Source of the DNA: Acidobacteriaceae bacterium
GTDB lineage: Bacteria > Acidobacteriota > Terriglobia > Terriglobales > Acidobacteriaceae
Assembly: GCA_003151335.1 (NCBI GenBank)
Contig: PLXE01000040.1
Location: forward strand, 17,289 to 81,288
Direction of reading: 5' to 3'
DNA: 64,000 nt
Below the pieces are notes generated by a model. It made no database searches and was not told the origin of the DNA. It saw nothing but the letters and a program-made list of their open reading frames with translations. Of this stretch, positions 35,918-45,081 are shown one piece after another. How positions within the stretch are numbered: position 1 is the stretch's first letter; every line of letters starts with the position of its first letter. A program made the translations under genes and the position numbers.

Positions 35918-36505
35918 ATGATGCGGCATATGCTTTTTCTACTTCTGCTGAGTTCGACATTATGGGCGCAACGCGCTGGCGGGCAACTTAGTGCGTCGGC
36001 CCAGGGCGGGCAAAGTCAGGCAGACACTGCGGGGCAAGCCGCGCCGCGGCCATCGCCTGGCGAAGCGGACGACGATCTGGCGCAAATGCGAACCGACCTC
36101 AACCACATGGAGAGTCTGCTCAACAACATGAGCAGCGAGATCACCTTTCTGCGAGACCAGAACCTGCAAATCCTGCTGAACAGCAACGCTCGCATGTGGA
36201 CGATCCTGATTCGCGACCTGCGGCTGCAGATCGATCGCGAGCAGCAGCGCCGCACCGGCAAAAAGACGCCGTCCGCAGCAGAGCGCCAGGTTCCACAGGT
36301 CAAGCCGCCTCTTTTTTTAGGATTCCAAAACCGGAGCGGCTCCCGCTCTAGAGTTTGCAGCCGAACAGTCTGCACACCTAATTGTGATGGGAGTTCAGGG
36401 AGTAGGGGCTTTGGCTTCGCAAGCCAGCCGTCTTGGTTCGATTGCTCACGAGGTAATCTCACGCTCGCCCTGTCGAGTTCTTACGACCGGCGTGAGGAAA
36501 GGTAG
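35918..36505 (+). CDS. Exported coiled-coil protein, 3' end uncertain
   Basis: 195-codon frame with two ATGs at the start and a signal peptide ('MLFLLLLSSTLWAQRAGG'). Residues about 50-105 form a coiled coil ('DDLAQMRTDLNHMESLLNNMSSEITFLRDQNLQILLNSN'). After about residue 130 the frame overlaps, in another frame, the remnant of a universal stress protein, and its Cys/Ser/Arg-rich tail has no protein character. The original C-terminus was probably lost when the two sequences were joined. Confidence 0.55.
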   Translation: MMRHMLFLLLLSSTLWAQRAGGQLSASAQGGQSQADTAGQAAPRPSPGEADDDLAQMRTDLNHMESLLNNMSSEITFLRDQNLQILLNSNARMWTILIRDLRLQIDREQQRRTGKKTPSAAERQVPQVKPPLFLGFQNRSGSRSRVCSRTVCTPNCDGSSGSRGFGFASQPSWFDCSRGNLTLALSSSYDRREER

Positions 36506-36536
36506 TCCGGTTACCGATTTCGCCTCAGATCGCTGA
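36321..36536 (+). pseudogene. C-terminal remnant of a universal stress protein (UspA family)
   Basis: Read one frame over from the coiled-coil gene, 71 codons give 'ALEFAAEQSAHLIVMGVQG', then 'LGSIAHEVISRSPCRVLTTG', the standard Usp C-terminal half (the G-x-x-G...S-x-x-x-E-V nucleotide-binding end and 'CPVL'-like strand), closing with a TGA. No start codon and no N-terminal half are present. The neighbouring dehydrogenase region is of the kind that often has Usp genes. Confidence 0.72.
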
Positions 36537-36689
36537 CACCAATTGACTGGAAGAGACCACCCCGCTAGCTCCGTAGGCTGCGCTAAGTACGCCGGTCACC
36601 CTCTGCTGTGCGGACGATCACTGTGCCACAGGACGACTTTCATAGAACATAGAAGGTTGGATTCCTATCAAGAACTTGAGGAGAGGATT

Positions 36690-38054
36690 ATGCCGGAGAG
36701 CGTAGTGAGTGAGCCGATCGAAGTAGGTACAGAAGTACGTCAATCGGCGCCCAGGCAACTCCCAAAGAAGTCGACCAAAGCATTCAATTCATTTCAGATC
36801 GCACAAGAGCAGTTCGACAAGGTAGCCGAATACCTCGGCTTGGATCCGGCCACCCGGGACCTCCTGCGCTACCCGTTGCGGGAGTTCCATTTTGCCATCC
36901 CGGTGCGAATGGACGACGGCGCGGTGAAAGTTTTCCGCGGTTTCCGCGTGCAACACAACGACGCGCGTGGGCCGGGGAAGGGTGGTATCCGTTTCCATCC
37001 GCAGGAGACCATTGACACGGTCCGGGCGCTGTCGATGTGGATGACGTGGAAGTGCGCGGTGGTGGATATTCCGTTGGGCGGAGCAAAGGGCGGTGTCATT
37101 TGCGATCCTCACAACCTCAGTTTGCGTGAGCAGGAGCAGATTTGCCGTGGCTGGGTGCGCCAGGTGGCAAAGAACGTCGGTCCGCTTACCGATGTGCCGG
37201 CGCCGGATGTCATGACCAACGCCCAACACATGCTCTGGATACTCGACGAGTTCGAACAGATCCATGGTGGCCGTTATCCTGGCTTCATCACTGGCAAGCC
37301 CGTCGGCATGGGCGGGTCGCTCGGCCGGACCGAGGCGACGGGTTACGGCGTCGTGTTTACTCTGCGAGAAGCTCTTAAGGAATTGGGTATTCACCCGGAG
37401 AACACCACGGCCAGCGTCCAGGGATTTGGCAATGTGTCCCAGTACGCGATCGAACTTTACCAGCGGCTGGGAGGCCGGGTAATCGCCGTCTCCTGTTGGG
37501 ACCAGGAGGACCAATGCGCTTACACGTATCGCAAGATGGACGGAGTCGATCTCAGTCAGCTTCTGTCGATCACCGACCGTTTCGGGGGGATCAACAAGCA
37601 AAAAGCGAAGGTCCTGGGCTACCAACTGCTGCCCGGCGAGGCGTGGCTTGAGCAAAATGTCGAGATCCTGATTCCGGCGGCGATGGAAAACCAGATTACC
37701 GGCGATAACGTTGGCAAAATAAGCCCCCGCGTGCGGATAATCGTAGAGGGTGCCAACGGTCCGACAACCCCGGAGGCCGATGTTCAGATCAAGGAACGCG
37801 GCATCCTGCTGATTCCGGACTTCCTGGCCAATGCGGGTGGCGTGACTTGCAGCTATTTCGAGCAGGTCCAGAGCAACATGAACTACTTCTGGGAGAAGGA
37901 CGAGGTGCTGGGAAAGCTCGACCTCAAGATGACCTCGGCTTACTTCGCGGTTTCGGAACTGGCGCATCGTGAGAAGCTGTCCATGCGCGATGCGGCCTAC
38001 GCGATTGCCATCGGCCGAGTGGCCAAAGCCTGCCACGACCGCGGCTGGGTGTAA
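36690..38054 (+). CDS. gdhA: Glu/Leu/Phe/Val-type amino acid dehydrogenase (glutamate dehydrogenase)
   Basis: 454 residues from ATG 36690, preceded by GAGGAGAGG; the frame runs further upstream without similarity. Interconverts glutamate and 2-oxoglutarate plus ammonia with NAD(P)H. Family motifs: 'RGFRVQHNDARGPGKGGIRFHP', the catalytic-lysine loop 'PLGGAKGGVICDP', 'DVPAPDVMTN', the Rossmann 'VQGFGNVSQYA' and 'FLANAGGVTCSYFE'. Length and motifs fit the hexameric bacterial type. It heads a same-strand group with the two PEP-synthase-like genes. Confidence 0.93.
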   Translation: MPESVVSEPIEVGTEVRQSAPRQLPKKSTKAFNSFQIAQEQFDKVAEYLGLDPATRDLLRYPLREFHFAIPVRMDDGAVKVFRGFRVQHNDARGPGKGGIRFHPQETIDTVRALSMWMTWKCAVVDIPLGGAKGGVICDPHNLSLREQEQICRGWVRQVAKNVGPLTDVPAPDVMTNAQHMLWILDEFEQIHGGRYPGFITGKPVGMGGSLGRTEATGYGVVFTLREALKELGIHPENTTASVQGFGNVSQYAIELYQRLGGRVIAVSCWDQEDQCAYTYRKMDGVDLSQLLSITDRFGGINKQKAKVLGYQLLPGEAWLEQNVEILIPAAMENQITGDNVGKISPRVRIIVEGANGPTTPEADVQIKERGILLIPDFLANAGGVTCSYFEQVQSNMNYFWEKDEVLGKLDLKMTSAYFAVSELAHREKLSMRDAAYAIAIGRVAKACHDRGWV

Positions 38055-38129
38055 CGCTGCGGCCGCCGCGACTGTGCCCTTTCGATGATGGGGCGCGCCG
38101 CGTCGGCTATGACGGCGCCGGAGGCAGCA

Positions 38130-39914
38130 ATGAGCGATCTTAAAACTGTGGTTGCGGAGCTTCCCGCGTTCGACCGGCATTTCTGGGACGGCACCTTTCG
38201 CTTCACGCGGATCGGAACGGGAGCCTTGGGAGGGAAAGCCAGCGGACTGGCCTTCGCCAAGGACCTGCTGGCTGAAACTATTGACGCCTTCGCTTTCCCG
38301 GACATTGACGTCAATATTCCCACCATGGCCGTCATCGCGACGGACTGCTTCGACGAATTCATCGCGCGGAACCGCCTCGGGGAATTGCGCGTTGACGGGC
38401 TGCCGGACGACCACATCGCACATGCCTTTCAACAGGCCGATCTTCCTGTAGAGTTATTGGGTGATCTCCGCGCCTTGATCGAGCAAGTCAAGACTCCTTT
38501 GGCAATCCGATCGTCCAGCCTGCTGGAAGATGCCCTGAATCGGCCGTTCGCTGGCGTTTACGGGACCAAGATGATCCCGAACAACCAGTTTGATTCTGAC
38601 ACCCGTTTCCGGCGACTGACTGAAGCCATCAAGTTTGTTTACGCTTCCACCTACTTCCGGGAAGCACGAGACTACATCAAGACAACCGGTCGCGATCCAA
38701 GCGAAGAGAAGATGGCCGTAATCATCCAGGAAGTGGTCGGCAGGCGGCATGGCGATCGCTTCTATCCCGATTTGTCGGGGGTGGCGCGCTCCTACAACTT
38801 TTATCCGACAGGGCCAGCTCTTCCTGAGGAAGGTGTGGCCAGCCTGGCACTAGGTCTTGGTAAGACAATTGTTGACGGCGGAATGTCCTGGACATTCTCG
38901 CCGGCTTATCCCAAAAAACCGCCACCGTTTGGCTCGGTGCAGGAAATGCTTCGCGGCACGCAGACCGAGTTCTGGGCGGTCAACATGGGCAAGCCGCCCG
39001 CGTACGATCCCGTCAGCGAGACTGAGTACCTGGTGACAGCGAGCTTGAAGGAGGCCGAGGCTGACGACGCGCTCCGCTTCCTGGCTTCGACCTTTGACCC
39101 GGCGCGCGATCGCGTAGTCCCCGGCTTGGGCGCGCATGGTCCCCGCATCCTCGACTTCGCTCCCCTGTTAGTGTTAGAGCAGTTCCCGATCAACCATCTG
39201 ATCAAAGCGCTGCTCGCCACGGCCGAGCACGGACTCGGCGCCAACGTCGAGATTGAATTCGCAGTGACCATCCAGGAAAGAGATGAACCAACCCGGGCGC
39301 GACTGGGATTTCTGCAGGTCCGTCCCATGGTCGTATCAGAGCAGATCGTGAACGTTAGCGCCGAGGACCTCTCCGATCCGAATGCGATCCTGGCGTCCGA
39401 CGCGGTGATGGGCAACGGTATTGCCGAGGATATTCAGGACATCGTCTTCGTCCGGCCGGAACACTTCTCGCCCATGCAAACACCCGTGATCGCGCAGCAA
39501 TTGGACCTGATCAATCAGCAGCTCTCGGAACAACACCGGCCATTCCTGCTGATTGGTTTTGGCCGCTGGGGCAGCTCTCATCCCTCACTGGGCATTCCAG
39601 TGGTCTGGAGTCAGATATCAGGAGCACGGGCAATCGTTGAAGCTACGCTGCCAGAGATGAACGTGGAGCTCAGTCAAGGTTCGCATTTCTTTCATAATTT
39701 ATCGAGCTTTCGCACTAGCTACTTCATGGTGCGCCATGACGGAGGCTTTGCCATCGATTGGGAGTGGTTGAACCGCCAGCCGATCGTGCAAGAAACTGAA
39801 TTTGTTCGCCACGTGCGCCCTACCGGTACACTGACAGTTCGTGTCGATGGCCGCTCCAGGCGCGGGGTTGTGCTGTCAGTCGGGCGAATGCAAGCGGACG
39901 AGAAGGAGACATGA
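38130..39914 (+). CDS. PEP synthase-like ATP-grasp protein with uncharacterised C-terminal module
   Basis: About 594 residues from ATG 38130 (GGAGG just upstream; longer starts at 38085 possible). Residues about 20-430 are a PPDK/PEP-synthase N-terminal nucleotide-binding domain: 'LGGKASGLAFAKDLL', 'LAIRSSSLLEDALNRPFAGVYGT', 'MAVIIQEVVG', ending 'FLQVRPM'. The phosphohistidine swivel and PEP/pyruvate barrel that should follow are absent. In their place is a module 'FLLIGFGRWGSSHPSLGIPV' ... 'LSQGSHFFHNLSSFRTSYF', also found in the next gene. The stop overlaps the next start (ATGA). It could bind and perhaps hydrolyse ATP, but true pyruvate phosphorylation is unlikely. The partner substrate is unknown. 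Confidence 0.85.
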   Translation: MSDLKTVVAELPAFDRHFWDGTFRFTRIGTGALGGKASGLAFAKDLLAETIDAFAFPDIDVNIPTMAVIATDCFDEFIARNRLGELRVDGLPDDHIAHAFQQADLPVELLGDLRALIEQVKTPLAIRSSSLLEDALNRPFAGVYGTKMIPNNQFDSDTRFRRLTEAIKFVYASTYFREARDYIKTTGRDPSEEKMAVIIQEVVGRRHGDRFYPDLSGVARSYNFYPTGPALPEEGVASLALGLGKTIVDGGMSWTFSPAYPKKPPPFGSVQEMLRGTQTEFWAVNMGKPPAYDPVSETEYLVTASLKEAEADDALRFLASTFDPARDRVVPGLGAHGPRILDFAPLLVLEQFPINHLIKALLATAEHGLGANVEIEFAVTIQERDEPTRARLGFLQVRPMVVSEQIVNVSAEDLSDPNAILASDAVMGNGIAEDIQDIVFVRPEHFSPMQTPVIAQQLDLINQQLSEQHRPFLLIGFGRWGSSHPSLGIPVVWSQISGARAIVEATLPEMNVELSQGSHFFHNLSSFRTSYFMVRHDGGFAIDWEWLNRQPIVQETEFVRHVRPTGTLTVRVDGRSRRGVVLSVGRMQADEKET

Positions 39915-42900
39915 TCCGAGACGAATCCCAAGTTGGGGTAATCCTTCGCGAGTTGCAGGAGCGCGCCAAGGAATTGAACTGTCTCTACAAAGTGGATGAG
40001 CTCCTCAATCGGCCGGACCTCTCACTGGAAGAAATCTTCCGCGGGATGATCGATGTTCTACCCCCAGGTTGGCAGTACCCGCACGACTGCCAGGCGCGAA
40101 TCATCTTCGAAGATCAAGTAATCCAACCGCCGAATTTTGTCCCCACGCCCTGGGTGCAGGGGGCGAACATCGTCGTCCAAGGCGAGACCGTCGGCAGCGT
40201 GGAAGTTTCGTACCGGGCGCAGATGCCCAAGTCGGACGAGGGTCCCTTTCTCAAGGAGGAGCGAAAGCTGATCGAAACCATCGCCGAGCGCACTGCCAAC
40301 CACATCATGCAACGGCGATTGAAAACAGCTTTTGAGGGACTGTCCGCGGCAGCCGGCGGTCTGGCGAGCGATAAAGGTGAGTGGCGGGTTGTCCTTGAGT
40401 TCCTGCGCGGCACCGACCCGGTCCTGCTGCGGCGAATTTCGCGCAAACTGATCAATCACTTGAGCTGGGGTGGCGTGCAGGAGGCCAAGGAACTGTTGCA
40501 GCGTGGCGGCGTTGCGACAGCGGCCGACGCAGCGGCTGCCGGCGACGAAAATCGGCCTCTGCGCCGCGACGTTGCGGCCGGGTTTGTTGACCTCACTACG
40601 GAAGCGTTTCGCATCGCCAGTCAGCACCTGAGTGAAGCCGAGATCCTGAGCTGTGTCACGACCTGGATCAAGGAGGAGAAGTCCAGCTTCCTGGTGCGGA
40701 CCTTGGAGAACATGGCCACATCGCTGGGAGTAGTCATAGAAGCGATCGAACGCTACCAGCACGCAGCGATCGAAGAGAGCGAGCTTTCGCTTTCCACGCA
40801 AAAGGGCCTGCGGGTGTCGCTGATCCGCCGGTTTTTCTCCGAGAACCTGGAGTTCATCAACATCGCCAAGAACTTCATCGAAGTCAAGGACTTTTACGAT
40901 CTGCTGGGAAGGATCATCTTCCCGCTTGGCTGTCACGGGAAGCTTGGAGGCAAAAGCGCCGGGCTGTTCCTGGCCAAGAAGATCATCGAGAAAGCTCTAG
41001 AGGCCAGCGGGGAGCTGCGTCAGGTGAAGGTGCCCCGCACCTGGTACATCACCTCGGACTGGATTCTCAATTTCGTCCACCACAATGAGTTGGAGGATGT
41101 ACTGAATTGGAAGTACATGGAGATTGACCAGGTGCGGCAGGAATACCCGCACCTCGTCTCACTGTTCAAGAGTTCGTCATTTCCCTCAGAACTAGCCAAG
41201 GGACTTGCGCTGGCCCTCGATGAGCTGGGCGAACGCCCTTTGATTGTTCGCAGCTCGAGTCTTCTGGAAGACCGCGCCGGATCGGCGTTCTCCGGCAAAT
41301 ACAAGAGCCTCTTTCTGGGCAACCAGGGAAGCAAGGAAGAGCGGCTGGCGGCGCTGATGGACGCCGTCGCCGAAGTGTACGCCTCGATCTTTGGACCCGA
41401 TCCCACGGAGTACCGGGCGGAGCGAGGTCTTTTGGATGTTCATGAAGAGATGGGCCTCATGATCCAGGAGGTCGTGGGCCGGAAGGTCGGCAAGTACTTT
41501 CTTCCGGCTTGCTCCGGCGTTGCCTTTAGTAACAACGAGTTCCGTTGGTCTGCCCGAATTAGTCGCGGAGACGGGTTAGTGCGCCTGGTGCCGGGATTGG
41601 GAACCCGCGCGGTTGACCGCGTAGCCGACGACTATCCGGTGCTGATCGCGCCGGGACAACCCAACCTCCGAGTCAACGTTACGGTGGAAGAGGTGCTCAA
41701 GTACTCGCCTAAGCGCGTCGACGTGATCAATCTGGAGAGCAACGCGTTTGAAACGGTGGACTCGGTAGAACTGCTTCGCTACTGCGGCGGCAGGTATCCG
41801 CAGATTCGCCATTTTGTATCGGTGATCGAGCACGATCGCATTGAGCAGCTAGTCGGGCCAGTCCCGGACTTTAGCACACGCGACGTGGTCTTCAGCTTCG
41901 AAGGTCTGATCCGGAAGACACCGTTCGTGGCGCGGATTCGCGAGTTGCTGACTCTTCTGCAATCCAAACTGGGCACGCCGGTGGACATCGAGTTTGCCTA
42001 CGACGGGGAGGATTTTTACCTCCTGCAGTGCCGGCCCCAAAGCTACAGCGGTGATGCGGTCCCGGTTGCGATACCACAGAATCTGCCGGCGGACAAAGTG
42101 ATCTTCTCGGCTAACCGCTTCGTCTCCAATGGCAAGGTACCGGAGATCACGCACATTGTTTATGTGGACCTGGAGGGCTATAGCCAGCTTTCCGACCAGA
42201 CCACAATGCGCGATATAGGACGCGCAGTAGGGCGATTGAACAAGTTGCTGCCCAAGCGGCAGTTTATCTTGATCGGTCCCGGACGCTGGGGGAGCCGCGG
42301 GGACATCAAACTCGGCGTTCCGGTCACGTACTCCGACATCAACAACACGGCGATGCTAATCGAAGTCGCGCGGCAACGAGGAAACTATCTGCCGGAGCTT
42401 TCCTTCGGCACCCATTTCTTTCAGGATTTGGTGGAAGCTTCGATACGCTACCTCCCTCTCTATCCGGACGATCCGCAGACCGTATTCAAGGAAGAGTTTC
42501 TGCGACGCTCCCACAGCGTGCTGGAGGAGCTTCTTCCCGAATTCGCGCATCTGTCGGATACCCTTCGTGTTATCGATATGGCGAAAGAGACGGGAGGCCT
42601 GATTTTGCAAGTGCTCATGAATGCAGAATTGGACCAGGCCATAGCATTTCTCTCACCTCCACGGCAGCGAGACGGACAGCCCGAATCGGACGTCGAGGTG
42701 GTTGATCGCACCGGCGAAGAACACTGGCGCTGGCGCTTCCGGATGGCGCAGAGGATCGCGGCACAACTCGATCCCCAGATGTTTGGCGTCAAGGCGTTTT
42801 ACCTGATTGGCAGCACGAAAAATGCAACCGCCGGCCCGGCAAGCGATATAGATTTGCTACTTCATTTCCAGGGCACCAAAGAGCAGAGGAAGGAATTGAT

Positions 42901-43087
42901 GCTCTGGCTGGAGGGCTGGAGTCGTTGTCTCGGTGAAATCAACTTTCTGCGAACTGGCTATCGGACGGAAGGCCTGCTCGATGTCCACGTAATCAGTGAT
43001 GTGGACATCGCAGAGCGCTCGACCTATGCCGTCAAGATTGACGCGATCACAGATTCCGCACGGAAGCTGCCGATGAAGGAAGCATAG
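39911..43087 (+). CDS. Multidomain PEP synthase-like ATP-grasp / nucleotidyltransferase protein
   Basis: 1058 residues, overlapping the previous gene by 4 bases. Order: an N-terminal region with GAF-like character (about 1-145, 'GANIVVQGETVGSVEVSY', ending in 'LIETIAERTANHI' like sensor-kinase linkers); a helical middle (about 150-320); a PPDK-type ATP-binding domain (about 340-715: 'LGGKSAGLFLAKK', 'LIVRSSSLLEDRAGSAFSG', 'GLMIQEVVG', 'FYLLQCRPQ'); the module 'FILIGPGRWGSRGDIKLGVPV' ... 'LSFGTHFFQDL' (about 780-850); and a C-terminal polymerase-beta-type nucleotidyltransferase with 'YLIGSTKNATAGPASDIDLLL' (Gly-Ser about 966, Asp-x-Asp about 978-980). No phosphohistidine or PEP-binding domain. 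Likely works with its shorter paralog. Confidence 0.85.
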   Translation: MIRDESQVGVILRELQERAKELNCLYKVDELLNRPDLSLEEIFRGMIDVLPPGWQYPHDCQARIIFEDQVIQPPNFVPTPWVQGANIVVQGETVGSVEVSYRAQMPKSDEGPFLKEERKLIETIAERTANHIMQRRLKTAFEGLSAAAGGLASDKGEWRVVLEFLRGTDPVLLRRISRKLINHLSWGGVQEAKELLQRGGVATAADAAAAGDENRPLRRDVAAGFVDLTTEAFRIASQHLSEAEILSCVTTWIKEEKSSFLVRTLENMATSLGVVIEAIERYQHAAIEESELSLSTQKGLRVSLIRRFFSENLEFINIAKNFIEVKDFYDLLGRIIFPLGCHGKLGGKSAGLFLAKKIIEKALEASGELRQVKVPRTWYITSDWILNFVHHNELEDVLNWKYMEIDQVRQEYPHLVSLFKSSSFPSELAKGLALALDELGERPLIVRSSSLLEDRAGSAFSGKYKSLFLGNQGSKEERLAALMDAVAEVYASIFGPDPTEYRAERGLLDVHEEMGLMIQEVVGRKVGKYFLPACSGVAFSNNEFRWSARISRGDGLVRLVPGLGTRAVDRVADDYPVLIAPGQPNLRVNVTVEEVLKYSPKRVDVINLESNAFETVDSVELLRYCGGRYPQIRHFVSVIEHDRIEQLVGPVPDFSTRDVVFSFEGLIRKTPFVARIRELLTLLQSKLGTPVDIEFAYDGEDFYLLQCRPQSYSGDAVPVAIPQNLPADKVIFSANRFVSNGKVPEITHIVYVDLEGYSQLSDQTTMRDIGRAVGRLNKLLPKRQFILIGPGRWGSRGDIKLGVPVTYSDINNTAMLIEVARQRGNYLPELSFGTHFFQDLVEASIRYLPLYPDDPQTVFKEEFLRRSHSVLEELLPEFAHLSDTLRVIDMAKETGGLILQVLMNAELDQAIAFLSPPRQRDGQPESDVEVVDRTGEEHWRWRFRMAQRIAAQLDPQMFGVKAFYLIGSTKNATAGPASDIDLLLHFQGTKEQRKELMLWLEGWSRCLGEINFLRTGYRTEGLLDVHVISDVDIAERSTYAVKIDAITDSARKLPMKEA

Positions 43088-43093
43088 TTCGTG

Positions 43094-43264
43094 CTAAAGC
43101 AACTGGCGCGAAGCATCGTCAGGCGATTCCGCATCGAATCGCACGAGGGCTAATTCTGGCCCGTCTTGCGCGCCATTGATGCACACGGTGCGGCCCAGCC
43201 TGGTTTTCCATTGGTCGGTCAAGCGAGCAGCTTCATGTATATGACCGTGCAATGTGAGCAGTGG
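43094..43264 (-). pseudogene. C-terminal remnant of a metallophosphoesterase
   Basis: On the minus strand 56 codons to a stop read 'PLLTLHGHIHEAARLTDQW', then 'RLGRTVCINGAQDGPELALVRFD'. 'GHIHE' is the C-terminal metal-binding motif of calcineurin-like phosphoesterases and the rest matches that family's tail. Upstream of it the frame turns into Arg/Pro-rich sequence without the N-terminal metal motifs (DxH, GNHE), so only the end of the gene survives. Confidence 0.65.
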
Positions 43265-43590
43265 ATAAACGACGGCATGGCGCCGTAAACAGCGAGCCGA
43301 ACCGAATCCTAGGCAATCTGCCCGCGCGGGAAGCCTCGCACGGCGCGACCTTGCCAACGCGCTCCACCCGGTACCGGTCCGAATTCTTCGCAGGCATGGG
43401 TGAGGGCAATGCCGGAGGGGGGCGGGTTCGCCAACCACGTCCGCCACGCCCGAGTTGATCGCAAAGACAATGTCAAAACTGCAATCTCAGCATTTTGTGG
43501 AACCAATTCAATGCTAAAGTTCTCCACTACCACGCCGGGGTGAATCTTCGTCTTCAGCTCGAAGAAATCTTTGCATCAAGGAGATGGAAA
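43265..43590. other. Gap with decayed sequence before the repeat-rich exported protein
   Basis: 326 bases. Contains the non-coding upstream part of the metallophosphoesterase remnant and, near its right end, the AAGGAGA ribosome site of the next gene. Nothing else recognised. Confidence 0.4.
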
Positions 43591-44847
43591 ATGGCAAACA
43601 AGAATTTCTGCTGCTTCATAACCCGGACTGCTGGGGTTTTCGCCCTGGCTGCAATGCTACTCAGCAGCACGCGGGCGGCGGGCACTGAGACGCCGCTCTA
43701 TAGCTTTACCGGCGGGAATGACGGAGGCGATCCCGCTTCACAATTGAGCTTCGATAGCGCCGGCAATGCGTACGGTACAACGGTGACTGGAGGGGCATCC
43801 GATTGTGGGACGGTCTTCCAACTGACGCCCAGCGGCGGAGGCCAGTGGCAGCAGAGCGTGCTGTACAGCTTCGGCTGCTTCGACGACGGAAAGAACCCCT
43901 ACGGTGGGGTGAGCCTCGATGCCGCAGGCAATCTCTACGGCACAACCGTCGCTGGCGGTACAGGCGGGATTTGTACTGGCGATGGTTGCGGCGTGGTATT
44001 CAAGCTGACACCGTCCGGTGGTTCGTGGACCGAGAGCGTGCTGTATAGCTTCACCGGCGACACGGATGGGTTCGGTCCCGGGGGAATGGTAGTCTTCGAC
44101 CGAGCGGGCAACCTCTATGGGACAACGCCCGACGGAGGTGCGTATGGCGAGGGCACCATTTACCAACTGTCCCCCAATGGCGGACTGTGGCAGGAGAAGA
44201 TAATCCATAACTTCACCGGCGGCGATGATGGAGCCGTGGGCTCACTGGGTGCGCTATTTATCAATGCAGCGGGCGTCATCTATGGCGTAACCGAACTGGG
44301 TGGCGCCAACGGAGCCGGTACCGTGTTCCGGCTGTCCGCTTCTGAAGACACATGGAATCTGATTACGCTGTATGCCTTCCGAGGCCAGCCCGACGCGGCG
44401 TTTCCCTACGGCGGCTTGATCGCGGACGCGCACGGCAATCTTTACGGCACCACCTACTTTGGGGGCGCCAACGGAGCGGGTGCCGTGTTCAAGGTAGCTC
44501 CCGGCCCCAACGTCATCGGAGGCTGGAGAGACACGGTGCTGTATAGCTTTCAAGGCGGCCTCGACGGAGGCTCTCCAACCAGTACGCTGGTCTTTGACGC
44601 GGCCGGGAATCTTTACGGCACAACTTCAGCAGGCGGCGACCCGGGATGCGATTGTGGCGTGGCTTTCGAACTGACTCCAAACGGGAGCGGAGGCTGGAAT
44701 GAGAGCGTACTCCACACCTTCGGAACTGCTCCAGACGGAGCCTACTTGTACTACGGAATGACACCTGATGGAGTGGGCAACTTCTTCGGAACGACTGTAG
44801 GAGGAGGTGCTCACGGCCACGGGACGGTGTTTGAGTTGACGCCGTGA
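43591..44847 (+). CDS. Exported Gloeo_Verruco-repeat protein
   Basis: 418 residues from ATG 43591 (AAGGAGATGG upstream). Signal peptide ('CFITRTAGVFALAAMLLSSTRAAG'), then seven to eight tandem repeats of about 50 residues built on 'VLYSFTGG.DGG.P...L.FD.AGNLYGTT..GG...GTVF.LTP'. The repeat is the TIGR03803-type motif found in Acidobacteria, Verrucomicrobia and Gloeobacter, probably a beta-propeller or beta-solenoid facing the periplasm or surface. No catalytic motif. The ligand is unknown. Confidence 0.87.
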   Translation: MANKNFCCFITRTAGVFALAAMLLSSTRAAGTETPLYSFTGGNDGGDPASQLSFDSAGNAYGTTVTGGASDCGTVFQLTPSGGGQWQQSVLYSFGCFDDGKNPYGGVSLDAAGNLYGTTVAGGTGGICTGDGCGVVFKLTPSGGSWTESVLYSFTGDTDGFGPGGMVVFDRAGNLYGTTPDGGAYGEGTIYQLSPNGGLWQEKIIHNFTGGDDGAVGSLGALFINAAGVIYGVTELGGANGAGTVFRLSASEDTWNLITLYAFRGQPDAAFPYGGLIADAHGNLYGTTYFGGANGAGAVFKVAPGPNVIGGWRDTVLYSFQGGLDGGSPTSTLVFDAAGNLYGTTSAGGDPGCDCGVAFELTPNGSGGWNESVLHTFGTAPDGAYLYYGMTPDGVGNFFGTTVGGGAHGHGTVFELTP

Positions 44848-45081
44848 CTTGGGAGGCTCTGCGCTGGGATGTGATGTGAGTGGGCGGCTTAGGAAGACAC
44901 TGCTCTGGCGCGAACGAAGTCCCGCGCCAATGCTTACAAGCGTCGACCAGCGGCTGCATTGTTTTTCGCTGCCGCCTCGCGCCAGCAAGGCATGCCCAGA
45001 CGCGGTAGAATAACTGGAACGAAAGCGATTTTGATCCCAAGTGAGAGTGCGCGGTTGCAGCCCCGCCTAGTCAGGTATTTG

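Noticed and set aside
36789..38432. 547-codon frame antisense to the dehydrogenase and the first ATP-grasp gene
   Set aside because: Spans two genes on the opposite strand and has no domain; it is an artefact of codon bias.
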